Part shown: in pieces, positions 53,065-60,727 of the stretch | How positions within the stretch are numbered: position 1 is the first letter of the stretch | How the letters are laid out: each line of letters starts with the position of its first letter | From: Blautia glucerasea | GTDB taxonomy: Bacteria > Bacillota > Clostridia > Lachnospirales > Lachnospiraceae | Direction of reading: 5' to 3' | DNA: 64,000 nucleotides | Assembly (NCBI RefSeq): GCF_013304385.1 | Contig: NZ_JAAITU010000003.1 | Span: 1 to 64,000 of the forward strand | Made by a program: the position numbers and the translations under genes | Notes under the pieces: model-generated | Told to the model about the DNA's origin: nothing | The model's input: the letters and a program-made list of their open reading frames with translations, nothing else | Database searches by the model: none

Positions 53065-53582
53065 AGCTCTACCAAATGTCCGGACTCTTTATCATAGCGG
53101 CAGTATTTGCCGTTGCCGGAGATGAAAGGCTGGTATGTATTGGTCTTAACGTCCTTCAGATATACGATCCCTGTAGAGATCATATGCACCAGGGAGAACC
53201 GCTCGCTTAGGGAGGAGATCCACTCATAAGTCTTGTTGTGAGAAGAGTCTGCCATGACCAGATTATAGCCTCCATCGCAGGGCTCCAGTGAAAAATACAC
53301 TTTTTCTGCATGGGCCGGGTCGTCAAAAACCTGGCTCAGGATATAAGAAGAAAAATGGTCCTTTACAAAATTATAAAAGCTGTCCATGGTATATGTGATC
53401 CCGGATACTTCATCTGTGATCCTGTCACCACGTTCCAGACGGGTTCGGATTACTTTTAGGACTTCAATAGTCGAATTGATGAATGAGATACCGGTATAGT
53501 CCAGACTGTTGAGAAGTTCTTCGATCAGCTGTCTGGATAATATATTAGAGCGGACTGCTTCTTCGTACATTTCCTGATTCAT
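53061..53582 (-). CDS. Conserved hypothetical protein
   Basis: The 173 residues show no signal peptide, no membrane segment and no motif I recognise. The N-terminal half is helical (YEEAVRSNILSRQLIEELLNS) and the C-terminal half looks like mixed strands (KVYFSLEPCDGGYNLVMAD). A ribosome site (GGAGGCC) precedes the ATG. Its stop overlaps the end of the DUF1015 gene by four bases on the opposite strand. Confidence 0.6.
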   Translation of the reverse strand: MNQEMYEEAVRSNILSRQLIEELLNSLDYTGISFINSTIEVLKVIRTRLERGDRITDEVSGITYTMDSFYNFVKDHFSSYILSQVFDDPAHAEKVYFSLEPCDGGYNLVMADSSHNKTYEWISSLSERFSLVHMISTGIVYLKDVKTNTYQPFISGNGKYCRYDKESGHLVEL

Positions 53583-53657
53583 AATGGCCTCCTTATAGGT
53601 TGTTTTTATGATTACAGTATAGCTGTTTTGGCAGGGGATTTCAAGGAGGGGAGAGAA

Positions 53658-53840
53658 GTGGAAGAGGAATTTATTTCAGGATTTTGCAGGACCATGAATG
53701 GAAGTAATACGGTATGCTGTGAATATGAGATCACAGATGGAAAGAAAAAGCTGACATTTATGGACTGTGCTTATAAAAGATGCGTAAACAGCGGCGCCTG
53801 TGAAATTTATAAAGAAGCCTGCGCTCTGGAAGAAAAGTGA
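53658..53840 (+). CDS. Small Cys-rich protein
   Basis: From GTG 53658, six bases after AAGGAGGGG, the frame gives 60 residues. The frame opens upstream at TTG 53628, but that codon has no ribosome site. Seven cysteines lie as FCRT, TVCCEY, DCAYKRC, GACEIYKEAC, a spacing suited to a zinc or Fe-S site. I do not recognise the family. A short hairpin (CAGGCC with GGCCT) and T-rich run follow the stop. Confidence 0.6.
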   Translation: MEEEFISGFCRTMNGSNTVCCEYEITDGKKKLTFMDCAYKRCVNSGACEIYKEACALEEK

Positions 53841-53876
53841 ACTCTCTTCCAGGCCGCAGGCCTTTTCTTTGGAAAA

Positions 53877-54512
53877 TTACTTATTAACATCAATATAGCT
53901 GTATAGCGTATATTTGGAAATGCCAAAATAATTGGCTACCTTATCTCCTGACTTTGTAATAAGAAATGCCCCTGAATCATTTAGGAACTGGATGGCTTTT
54001 ACTTTGTCATCCTTATTCATCAATGCAACTGGCTTGCCTGCAAGTGCTACAGACTCCTCAATCAAGCGATCCAGCAAATCATTCACATTGTGAGAGATCT
54101 GCTTTGGCTTTTCTTCCTTATTCTGTGGGGTGATCAGTGCGTGGAGCGCATTCTCGATCATGGTAAGCTTGGTAATATCATAATTGATCCCAAATACATA
54201 ATGGAGAGATCCATCATCATCACGGATATAGGATGTGCTGCATTTCAGAATCTTGCCGTCACTGGTTTTCATCAGATAACCAGAGTGGTCAGAAGGTTCG
54301 CTGCCTTTGCGGTTCCGGTTGCGAATTACATCAAACACTGCATCTGAAGGCCCGTCCCCAATGCTGCGTCCTGTAACATGGCCGTTTACGATATAAACAA
54401 TAGAGTGTTCAGGATCCTTGGTTTTCAGGTCATGGATCACAACCTCACAGTCAGGCCCGAATTCTGAAGCCAGATCCTGGGCGATTTGTTTTAAGACAGT
54501 CAGACGTCCCAT
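53877..54512 (-). CDS. YheO-like PAS/HTH transcription regulator
   Basis: The 211 residues have an N-terminal YheO-type PAS domain (about 5-120; LGPDCEVVIHDL-like start EFGPDCEVVIHDLK, GRSIGDGPSD, MKTSDGKILKCSTSYIRDDDG, GINYDITKL) and a C-terminal helix-turn-helix (about 155-210; AIQFLNDSGAFLITKSGDKVANYFGISKYTLYSYI). I start at ATG 54512 with an AGGGAGGC site; the frame extends to 54638 without support. It is divergent from hydA with a 342-bp shared region, and relatives occur beside amino-acid and purine catabolic genes, so it is the best candidate regulator of the island, probably sensing a small ligand through its PAS domain. Confidence 0.85.
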   Translation of the reverse strand: MGRLTVLKQIAQDLASEFGPDCEVVIHDLKTKDPEHSIVYIVNGHVTGRSIGDGPSDAVFDVIRNRNRKGSEPSDHSGYLMKTSDGKILKCSTSYIRDDDGSLHYVFGINYDITKLTMIENALHALITPQNKEEKPKQISHNVNDLLDRLIEESVALAGKPVALMNKDDKVKAIQFLNDSGAFLITKSGDKVANYFGISKYTLYSYIDVNK

Positions 54513-54854
54513 AAAAGCTGCCTCCCTTTCTATAAAATAATGGTAACTGCTTAGTGCCTTTACGGCTGCCAGGCAAATGGTCGCTTGTCCTCCTTGTGTA
54601 TGCACAGGTGGTCTCAGACCTGTTGATACTGTAATCATAGTATATCACAGGCGCAAAAAAATAAAAAGGATTTTCACAAAAAAAATGTGGAAAGCTAAAA
54701 AAAATTGTAAAATTAAAGGATATGTATGGAATAATCTGTACAAAAGTGCTATATTGAAGCAAACGGATATGATGCCTTAGGGCAACATGTTCATAATGGG
54801 GCCAGTCCCCGGGACAGTGGAATCATAAAACCTGAATGATAAGGAGGTATCACC
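54513..54854. other. Divergent regulator/hydA control region
   Basis: The 342 bp hold no gene. An extended -10 (TG at 54747, TATATT at 54750-54755) could drive hydA, with a leader of about 95 nt containing a small hairpin (GGGG-CCAGT-CCCC) near 54798-54810. Runs of A on the plus strand near 54655-54700 are typical of curved upstream DNA. The hydA ribosome site AAGGAGG lies nine bases before its ATG. Confidence 0.45.
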
Positions 54855-56234
54855 ATGAGATATTTACTTAAGAACGGAACGGTTGTGTCAGGAGAAAAGT
54901 CAATGAAAGCAGATGTACTGACAGATGGAGAGAAGATCCTTGCTGTCGGAGAGAAACTTCCGGAAGATGGGGCAAACGTTATAGATGTAACAGGAAAGCT
55001 TTTGTTCCCCGGATTTATTGACGGACATACTCATCTTGACTTGGATGTGGCGGGGACTGTTACAGCGGATGATTTTGAAACTGGTACAAAAGCGGCTCTT
55101 CTTGGAGGCACCACCATGGTGGTGGATTATGCGTCACAGGATAAAGGCGGCCATACATTAAAAGAAGGTCTGGAAAAATGGCATAAAAAGGCAGACGGTA
55201 AATGCTCCTGTGATTATTCATTCCATATGTCTATCGTGGAATGGAATGAAGAAACAGAAAAAGAGATCCAGGATATGATCGATGCCGGGATCACCAGCTT
55301 TAAGCTGTATATGACTTATCCGGCAATGATGGTAGGGGATGGGGATATTTACAAAATCATTAAGAAACTAAATAAAGAAGGATGCTTTGCAGGAGTACAC
55401 TGCGAGAATGCAGAAGTGATCGATGCACTGTCCCAGGAAGCAAAGGCAGCAGGCAGACTGGGACCTGAGAATCATCCGTTGGTGCGGCCGGATACTATGG
55501 AGGCAGAAGCTGTGCACCGTTTGCTGGTAATCGCAGAAGCGGCTGGAGCACCTGTTATGATCGTCCATCTTACAAATCGGAAGGCTTATCAGGAAGTTAT
55601 GGCAGCCAGAGCAAGAGGACAGATCGTATATGTGGAAACCTGTCCACATTATCTGCTGCTAGATGATAGTAAGTATTCACTGCCGGATTTTGAAGGAGCC
55701 AGATATGTATGTGCCCCTCCTCTTCGAAAAAAAGAAGATCAGGAATGCTTATGGAAGGCACTGGCAAATGGACAGATCCAGACAGTTGCCACAGATCATT
55801 GCAGCTTTACATTGGAACAGAGGGCTCTTGGAAAGGATGATTTTACAAAGATCCCAGGAGGGCTTCCGGGAATACAGACAAGAGGAAGCCTGCTGTACAC
55901 CTATGGAGTACGAATGGGAAGGATCAGCCAGGAGCAGATGTGCAGCCTGTTATGTGAAAATCCTGCAAAGCTTTATGGTGTATACCCAAGAAAAGGTGTG
56001 CTTGCACCGGGAAGCGATGCAGATATTGTAATATTTGACCCGGAAAAAGAAAGCAGTATTTCAGCAAAGACACATGCTTGCAATACAGACAATACCCCAT
56101 TTGAAGGCTTTGCACTTCATGGCGATATTGACAGTGTTTTCCTTAGAGGAACCTTATGCGTATCAGGCGGCAGGCTGATCAGGGAAAAACAGGGAACTTA
56201 TATCCACAGGGATAAAAACAGCTTTCGGTTTTAA
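54855..56234 (+). CDS. hydA: Dihydropyrimidinase / hydantoinase
   Basis: It opens cyclic ureides such as dihydropyrimidines and hydantoins. The 459 residues carry the binuclear metal site: His58 and His60 in IDGHTHLD, Lys150 in SFKLYMTYP (the carbamylated lysine), HCEN near 180, VHLTNRKA near 237 and Asp in ATDHCSF near 314. Full length for the family. In gut purine clusters a hydA/hyuA gene is required together with ygeX, ygeY, ygeW, ssnA and ygfK, which fits its place here. It is followed by a structured repeat and the XdhC-family gene. Confidence 0.92.
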   Translation: MRYLLKNGTVVSGEKSMKADVLTDGEKILAVGEKLPEDGANVIDVTGKLLFPGFIDGHTHLDLDVAGTVTADDFETGTKAALLGGTTMVVDYASQDKGGHTLKEGLEKWHKKADGKCSCDYSFHMSIVEWNEETEKEIQDMIDAGITSFKLYMTYPAMMVGDGDIYKIIKKLNKEGCFAGVHCENAEVIDALSQEAKAAGRLGPENHPLVRPDTMEAEAVHRLLVIAEAAGAPVMIVHLTNRKAYQEVMAARARGQIVYVETCPHYLLLDDSKYSLPDFEGARYVCAPPLRKKEDQECLWKALANGQIQTVATDHCSFTLEQRALGKDDFTKIPGGLPGIQTRGSLLYTYGVRMGRISQEQMCSLLCENPAKLYGVYPRKGVLAPGSDADIVIFDPEKESSISAKTHACNTDNTPFEGFALHGDIDSVFLRGTLCVSGGRLIREKQGTYIHRDKNSFRF

Positions 56235-56265
56235 AGGCTTTGCGCTGGCATAATAGCAGATTTTA

Positions 56266-56326
56266 ATCTCAGTCGAGAAGACTCCCACCTCTTTCAGGTG
56301 GTGAGTAACAGCAGCTCGACTTGAAA
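56266..56326 (+). repeat. Nested-hairpin repeat element, copy 2 (before XdhC-family gene)
   Basis: Same element as at 5018-5075, same orientation relative to the next gene. Outer stem AGTCGAG (56271-56277) with CTCGACT (56315-56321); inner stem ACTCCCACCT (56281-56290) with AGGTGGTGAGT (56296-56306), loop CTTTC. It differs only in the 3' internal loop, AACAGCAG here against AACTG there. It ends 25 nt before ATG 56352 and fills the middle of the 117-bp gap after hydA. Confidence 0.8.
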
Positions 56327-56351
56327 ACACATATAGCCGGAGGCACAGGAA

Positions 56352-57341
56352 ATGTATAGAGAAATATACCATATACTTGAAAAACAGGGAAAACTGAAAA
56401 CAGTTTTGATCCTGGATGGAGAGTATCAGGGACAGAAGGCTTACAGGACGGACCTTGGATGGCAGGGGACGGATCCAAGGTTTGACTGGCACCCTTATGA
56501 AGAGGCATTAGATCAGATAGAGGAAACCGGAATCAAGCAGATATATGGAGTATCTTTTTTTGTGGAAATCTACATGAAGAATCCAAGACTGATCCTTCTT
56601 GGAGCAGGTCATGTATCCTGTCCTACAGCAAAGATAGGTAAGATGCTAGGATTCCATGTTACTGTTATGGATGAAAGAGAGGAATTTCTTACAAAAGACA
56701 GGTTTCCCGATGCTGATGTACTGGTACCGGCTCCTTTTGAAGAACTGTCTGCAAGGATCCCGGCATATGCAAATGCTTATTATGTGATCGTTACAAGAGG
56801 CCATGTGGGTGACGGTATCTGCGTTCGGCAGATTCTGGATCGGCCCTATACCTATCTTGGTATGATCGGAAGCAGGACTAAGGTACGGATCACTATGGAG
56901 AATCTGGAAAATGAAGGCTATACCAGGGAACAGCTGGAGTCAGTCCATGCACCCATTGGCCTGCCGCTGGGAGGGCAGATGCCGGCAGAGATCGCAGTCA
57001 GTATTATGGCGGAGATCGTAAAGGTGAAAAACCAGCATTATATGGCATATTGTGATGAGGATGTACAGCATGCAGTGGAAGCTGGCCGAACAGGTGTAAT
57101 GGTTACTATCATAAGCAAATCTGGCTCATCTCCCAGAGGAGTGGGAAGCAAAATGCTGGTTGGGGATGATGGAAAGACCTGGGGCAGCATTGGAGGCGGC
57201 AGGGTAGAATATGAGGCGATCCGGTATTGCACACAAGTTGTTTCTCCTGAATGTGTATCTTATAATCTGTCCAATGCAGAACAGGGAAATCTTGGAATGA
57301 TCTGCGGCGGTCAGGTGGATGTGCTGTTTGAAAGGATATGA
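56352..57341 (+). CDS. XdhC-family molybdenum enzyme maturation protein, inverted domain order
   Basis: XdhC-type proteins load sulfurated molybdenum cofactor into xanthine dehydrogenases. The 329 residues contain both family domains, but the Rossmann part (LILLGAGHVSCPTAKIGKMLGFHVTVMDEREEF, about 78-112, and HAPIGLPLGGQMPAEIAVSIMAEI, about 198-220) comes first and the XdhC/CoxI part (TGVMVTIISKSGSSPRGVGSKMLV, GSIGGGRVEYEA, about 245-300) comes last. Most family members have the reverse order. The first 75 residues are of unknown type. With selenium-dependent enzymes the protein could handle a selenated cofactor. The ribosome site is weak and the ATG lies 25 nt after the structured repeat. 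Confidence 0.85.
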   Translation: MYREIYHILEKQGKLKTVLILDGEYQGQKAYRTDLGWQGTDPRFDWHPYEEALDQIEETGIKQIYGVSFFVEIYMKNPRLILLGAGHVSCPTAKIGKMLGFHVTVMDEREEFLTKDRFPDADVLVPAPFEELSARIPAYANAYYVIVTRGHVGDGICVRQILDRPYTYLGMIGSRTKVRITMENLENEGYTREQLESVHAPIGLPLGGQMPAEIAVSIMAEIVKVKNQHYMAYCDEDVQHAVEAGRTGVMVTIISKSGSSPRGVGSKMLVGDDGKTWGSIGGGRVEYEAIRYCTQVVSPECVSYNLSNAEQGNLGMICGGQVDVLFERI

Positions 57342-57369
57342 TACTCTAAGAATCTTTTGGGAAAATGGG

Positions 57370-57427
57370 TTGCATATTCTGAAATAATCATGTATATTAG
57401 TTGTAATACAATTTTAATAACTAATAT
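57370..57427 (+). promoter_or_regulatory. Promoter and downstream palindrome before the SH3 lipoprotein gene
   Basis: TTGCAT (57370-57375) and TATATT (57393-57398) stand 17 bp apart. A 9-bp inverted repeat, ATATTAGTT (57394-57402) and AACTAATAT (57419-57427), begins inside the -10 box and covers the likely start of transcription, a fitting place for a repressor site. Confidence 0.5.
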
Positions 57428-57474
57428 GTGAATAATCAGCGCATTCATGCAGCTGAGTCAGGAGGAAATATATT

Positions 57475-58029
57475 ATGAAAAAAACATTATTGGCATTGCT
57501 TGTACTGGGAGCCGCTATTGTGCTTCCAGGATGTGGGTTTGATGATGGAGCCGGTTCAACAGTAACAGTTGTGGAGATCACACCTACTCCGGAGCCAACA
57601 CCTACTCCAGAGGTGACACCTACCCCAGAAGTAACACCTACTCCGGAGCCTGTTATTGTACAGACAGCAAGCGGTGTTAATGTTACCAAGCAGGACGGTG
57701 TATATACTACCAATACAGAAGTGAACCTTCGTGCAGATGCAAGCACAGATGCAGAGCTTGTTACAGGAGTTGGCGCAGGGGTCCAGCTTACCAGCACTGG
57801 TGTATGTGACAATGGATGGATCGAAGTGAACTATAATGGACAGACCTTATATGCGTCCGGAGATTATGTGACTGCAGTGGCAGCAGACCCTAATGCGGCA
57901 GCAGACCCTAATGCGGCAGCAGATCCTAATGCAGCAGCAGATCCTAATGCAGCAGCAGATCCTAATGCGGCTGTAAGTGACGGTACACAGGCAGATGCAG
58001 CTGTATCAGATGGTACTGTGCAGCAATAA
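57475..58029 (+). CDS. SH3-domain lipoprotein with repeat tail
   Basis: The 184 residues start with a lipoprotein signal (LPGC lipobox, Cys about 20). Then come a Pro/Thr/Glu stalk (TPTPEP units, about 37-60), a bacterial SH3-like domain (about 72-130; EVNLRADASTDAELVTGVGAGVQL, GWIEVNYNGQTLYASGDYV) and a tail of five AADPNA repeats. SH3 domains of this kind bind peptidoglycan or surface peptides, so a cell-surface anchor role is likely. AGGAGG precedes the ATG. Confidence 0.8.
   Translation: MKKTLLALLVLGAAIVLPGCGFDDGAGSTVTVVEITPTPEPTPTPEVTPTPEVTPTPEPVIVQTASGVNVTKQDGVYTTNTEVNLRADASTDAELVTGVGAGVQLTSTGVCDNGWIEVNYNGQTLYASGDYVTAVAADPNAAADPNAAADPNAAADPNAAADPNAAVSDGTQADAAVSDGTVQQ
57880..57969 (+). 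repeat. Five 18-bp tandem repeats in the lipoprotein gene
   Basis: Five units of the type GCAGCAGAYCCTAATGCR follow without a gap and encode AADPNA. Slippage could change the number in steps of six residues without breaking the frame. Confidence 0.85.
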
Positions 58030-58066
58030 GACAGAGCATTACAAAAATAATAATAATTGAGAAACG

Positions 58067-58103
58067 AACAGCACAGCCATTTGATGACCGTGCTGTTTTT
58101 TTT
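58067..58103 (+). terminator. Terminator of the SH3 lipoprotein gene
   Basis: AACAGCAC (58067-58074) pairs with GTGCTGTT (58090-58097), followed by a run of eight or so T. It lies between this gene and the converging luxS. Confidence 0.75.
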
Positions 58104-58116
58104 CTTGTGTAAAATA

Positions 58117-58596
58117 TTACTCTGGATAAACCAGACGATCCGGGCGGATATCGTAAAGCACCTGCTCCAGATATTTCTTTGCCAGATATTTGGCCATGCC
58201 AAGATTCATATCCAAATAGTTGCCACAATCCCTGGCAGAAGCACCAGGTACTTCTCCTTCAAAATCGCGGATAAATTCAAAGGTTTCAATCATAAGGGGA
58301 ACAATATCCCTGGATTCGTAGTCTCCATTTAAAAGAAGATAATTGCCGGTGCGGCAGCCCATTGGTCCCCAGTAGATCATCTTAGGACCAAATACAGGAT
58401 GGTTTCTTAAAAAAGTAGCAGCCAGGTGCTCGATGGTATGAAGCTCAGCAGTGTTCATTACAGGCTCTTCATTAGGGGAAGTCATACGGATATCAAAGGT
58501 GGTGATCACGCTGTCACCTGCTTTGTCTTTCCTGGATACATATACTCCAGGCTGCAATTTGATGTGGTCTATGGTAAAACTGGTTATTTTTTCCAT
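58117..58596 (-). CDS. luxS: S-ribosylhomocysteine lyase
   Basis: LuxS splits S-ribosylhomocysteine into homocysteine and DPD, the precursor of the AI-2 signal, as part of methyl-cycle recycling. The 159 residues show the metal site HTIEH (His53, His57), GPMGCRTGNYLLL and the third ligand Cys in ARDCGNYLDMN near 124. Full length. No other methyl-cycle gene is adjacent, though metA lies elsewhere in the window. Confidence 0.95.
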   Translation of the reverse strand: MEKITSFTIDHIKLQPGVYVSRKDKAGDSVITTFDIRMTSPNEEPVMNTAELHTIEHLAATFLRNHPVFGPKMIYWGPMGCRTGNYLLLNGDYESRDIVPLMIETFEFIRDFEGEVPGASARDCGNYLDMNLGMAKYLAKKYLEQVLYDIRPDRLVYPE

Positions 58597-58756
58597 GTCA
58601 GATCCTCTCTTTCGATTTAAATGATAACAGGCTGTACACTGTCTTTTTTAATTTTAACAGAAAAAAACAGTTTTGCAATATAAAACAGCTGGCAGATAAA
58701 AGACCAGATAAAAATCATCTGTAGATATAAGCGGCAGATAAAAAATAACTGCAACA

Positions 58757-58785
58757 TTGACTTTAATATGACAGAATGCTAAACT
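58757..58785 (+). promoter_or_regulatory. Promoter of trpS
   Basis: TTGACT (58757-58762) and TAAACT (58780-58785) stand 17 bp apart. The start of transcription would be near 58792, leaving a leader of about 25 nt before ATG 58818, too short for a T-box. Confidence 0.55.
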
Positions 58786-58817
58786 GACTAGGAATGAAAA
58801 AAGAAGGAGAAATCATT

Positions 58818-59822
58818 ATGATCGACGGAAATAAAGTGTTGTTCAGCGGCATGCAGGCAACAGGAAATCTTACTCTGGGTAATTATCTGGGTGCTCTGAA
58901 GAATTGGGTGACTTTATGTGATGAATATGAATGCTTTTACAGTGTGGTAGATATGCACTCTATTACCATACGCCAGGATCCGGCAGTGCTCCGCAAAAGA
59001 GCCAGGAATCTGCTTACCCTTTATATTGCTGCAGGACTGGATCCAAAGAAAAATTGCATCTATTATCAATCTCACGTGTCCGGTCATGCAGAACTGGCAT
59101 GGATCCTGGACTGCTTTACCTATATGGGAGAATTAAACCGTATGACTCAGTTCAAGGACAAAGCAGCCAAACATGCGGATAATATTAACAGCGGACTTTT
59201 TACATATCCGGTACTGATGGCAGCAGATATTCTTCTGTATCAGGCAGATGTGGTTCCGGTGGGGATTGACCAGATGCAGCATCTTGAACTTACAAGAAAC
59301 ATTGCAGAGCGTTTTAATAATATTTACGGCGATGTATTTACAATTCCGGAAGCGTATATCGGCAAGGTAGGAGCAAAGATCATGAGCCTTCAGGATCCTT
59401 CCAAAAAGATGTCCAAATCTGATGAGAATCCGAATGGAAGTATTTATCTGATGGATGATCCGGATACTATTATGAGAAAGTGCAAACGTGCAGTTACAGA
59501 CTCAGAAGGATGTATCCTGTACAGGGATGAGCAGCCGGGAATCAAGAATCTGATCGATATTTACAGTGCATGCACAGGTAAAACACCGGATGAAACAGTG
59601 AAGGAATTCCAGGGTAAGGGATATGGAGACTTCAAGCCTGCAGTTGGAGAAGCTGTTGTCAGTGTGCTGAAACCGCTTCAGGATGAGTTCGCCAGACTTT
59701 CAAAGGATAAGGCATATATTGATTCTGTTATCAAGGAAAATGCAGAAAAGGCAAACTATTATGCAACAAAAACTTTGCGTAAGGTTCAGAGAAAAGTAGG
59801 CTTTCCTGATCGGATTCGATAA
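58818..59822 (+). CDS. trpS: Tryptophanyl-tRNA synthetase
   Basis: It charges tRNA(Trp). The 334 residues show the class I start FSGMQATGNLTLGNYLGAL, where GNYLGAL takes the place of HIGH, VGIDQMQHLELTRNIAERFN, and KKMSKSDEN (the KMSKS loop near 195). I start at ATG 58818, which follows AAGGAG at good distance; ATG 58794 lies before that site and nearly on the predicted start of transcription. Confidence 0.95.
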   Translation: MIDGNKVLFSGMQATGNLTLGNYLGALKNWVTLCDEYECFYSVVDMHSITIRQDPAVLRKRARNLLTLYIAAGLDPKKNCIYYQSHVSGHAELAWILDCFTYMGELNRMTQFKDKAAKHADNINSGLFTYPVLMAADILLYQADVVPVGIDQMQHLELTRNIAERFNNIYGDVFTIPEAYIGKVGAKIMSLQDPSKKMSKSDENPNGSIYLMDDPDTIMRKCKRAVTDSEGCILYRDEQPGIKNLIDIYSACTGKTPDETVKEFQGKGYGDFKPAVGEAVVSVLKPLQDEFARLSKDKAYIDSVIKENAEKANYYATKTLRKVQRKVGFPDRIR

Positions 59823-59874
59823 GAGTACAAGAAAACAGTCATTATAATATAATAAAAGTAATCTGGGAGGCATA

Positions 59875-60708
59875 ATGAATATGAAACGTAAATATCTTGC
59901 AGTGCTTTGTGCAGCAGTGCTTTCAGCCTGCATGTTCACAGGGTGTGGAAACAAAGACACAGATAATAAGGAAACCGCAAAGACTGCGTCTGAAGAGCAG
60001 CAGGGAACAGAAAAGGATGCAGAGGAGGCTGGTATTTCTGATGGTTCTGATACAGAAGATGTACAGGAGGGCAGCCAGGAGGAAGGCCAGAGCGGACAGC
60101 CTGTAGAGGATGCAGAAGATGCTGCAGAAGAAACCTTCCAGGAGCCGGAGAAAGCGGCAGATACTGGATCTTCAGAGGATGCAGTTACACTGGATGTAAG
60201 CAAGTCCCTTACCGGTACTCATGATGTGGAGATCAAGGTAAAGGATTATGGCACCATCGATGTACAACTGGATGCAGATACAGCTCCTATTACAGTAACT
60301 AATTTTATTAAGCTTGTACAGGAGAATTTTTATGATGGACTTACCTTTCACAGGATCATGGACGGCTTTATGATCCAGGGGGGAGATCCTCTTGGCAATG
60401 GTACCGGCGGTTCTGATCAGACCATTAAAGGGGAGTTCAAGAACAACAAGGTGGAGAATAACATCTCCCATAAGAGAGGCGTGATCTCTATGGCAAGGAG
60501 CAGTGATCCGGATAGTGCCAGCTCACAGTTCTTTATCGTGCAGACAGACAGCACCTTCCTGGACGGAGATTATGCTGCATTCGGAGAAGTTACCTCTGGT
60601 ATGGATGTGGTAGATGCCATCTGCAAAGATGCCAAGCCCACAGACGACAATGGCACCATCCCGGCAGACCAGCAGCCTGTGATCGAGTACATCAAGGTTC
60701 TGGACTGA
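59875..60708 (+). CDS. Cyclophilin-type peptidyl-prolyl isomerase lipoprotein
   Basis: The 277 residues begin with a lipoprotein signal (FTGC lipobox, Cys about 24), then an acidic low-complexity linker (about 25-100) and a cyclophilin domain (about 115-277) with FHRIMDGFMIQGGDP, the active-site arginine in FHRI, GVISMARSSDPDSASSQFFIV and FGEVTSGMDVVD. It would help fold proteins outside the membrane. Ribosome site GGGAGG before ATG 59875. Confidence 0.9.
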   Translation: MNMKRKYLAVLCAAVLSACMFTGCGNKDTDNKETAKTASEEQQGTEKDAEEAGISDGSDTEDVQEGSQEEGQSGQPVEDAEDAAEETFQEPEKAADTGSSEDAVTLDVSKSLTGTHDVEIKVKDYGTIDVQLDADTAPITVTNFIKLVQENFYDGLTFHRIMDGFMIQGGDPLGNGTGGSDQTIKGEFKNNKVENNISHKRGVISMARSSDPDSASSQFFIVQTDSTFLDGDYAAFGEVTSGMDVVDAICKDAKPTDDNGTIPADQQPVIEYIKVLD

Positions 60709-60727
60709 TCTTCCGGGACTGATCCGT

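Noticed and set aside
58597-58817. Possible T-box leader before trpS
   Set aside because: A good promoter at 58757-58785 leaves a leader of only about 25 nt, and no T-box core or terminator is present.
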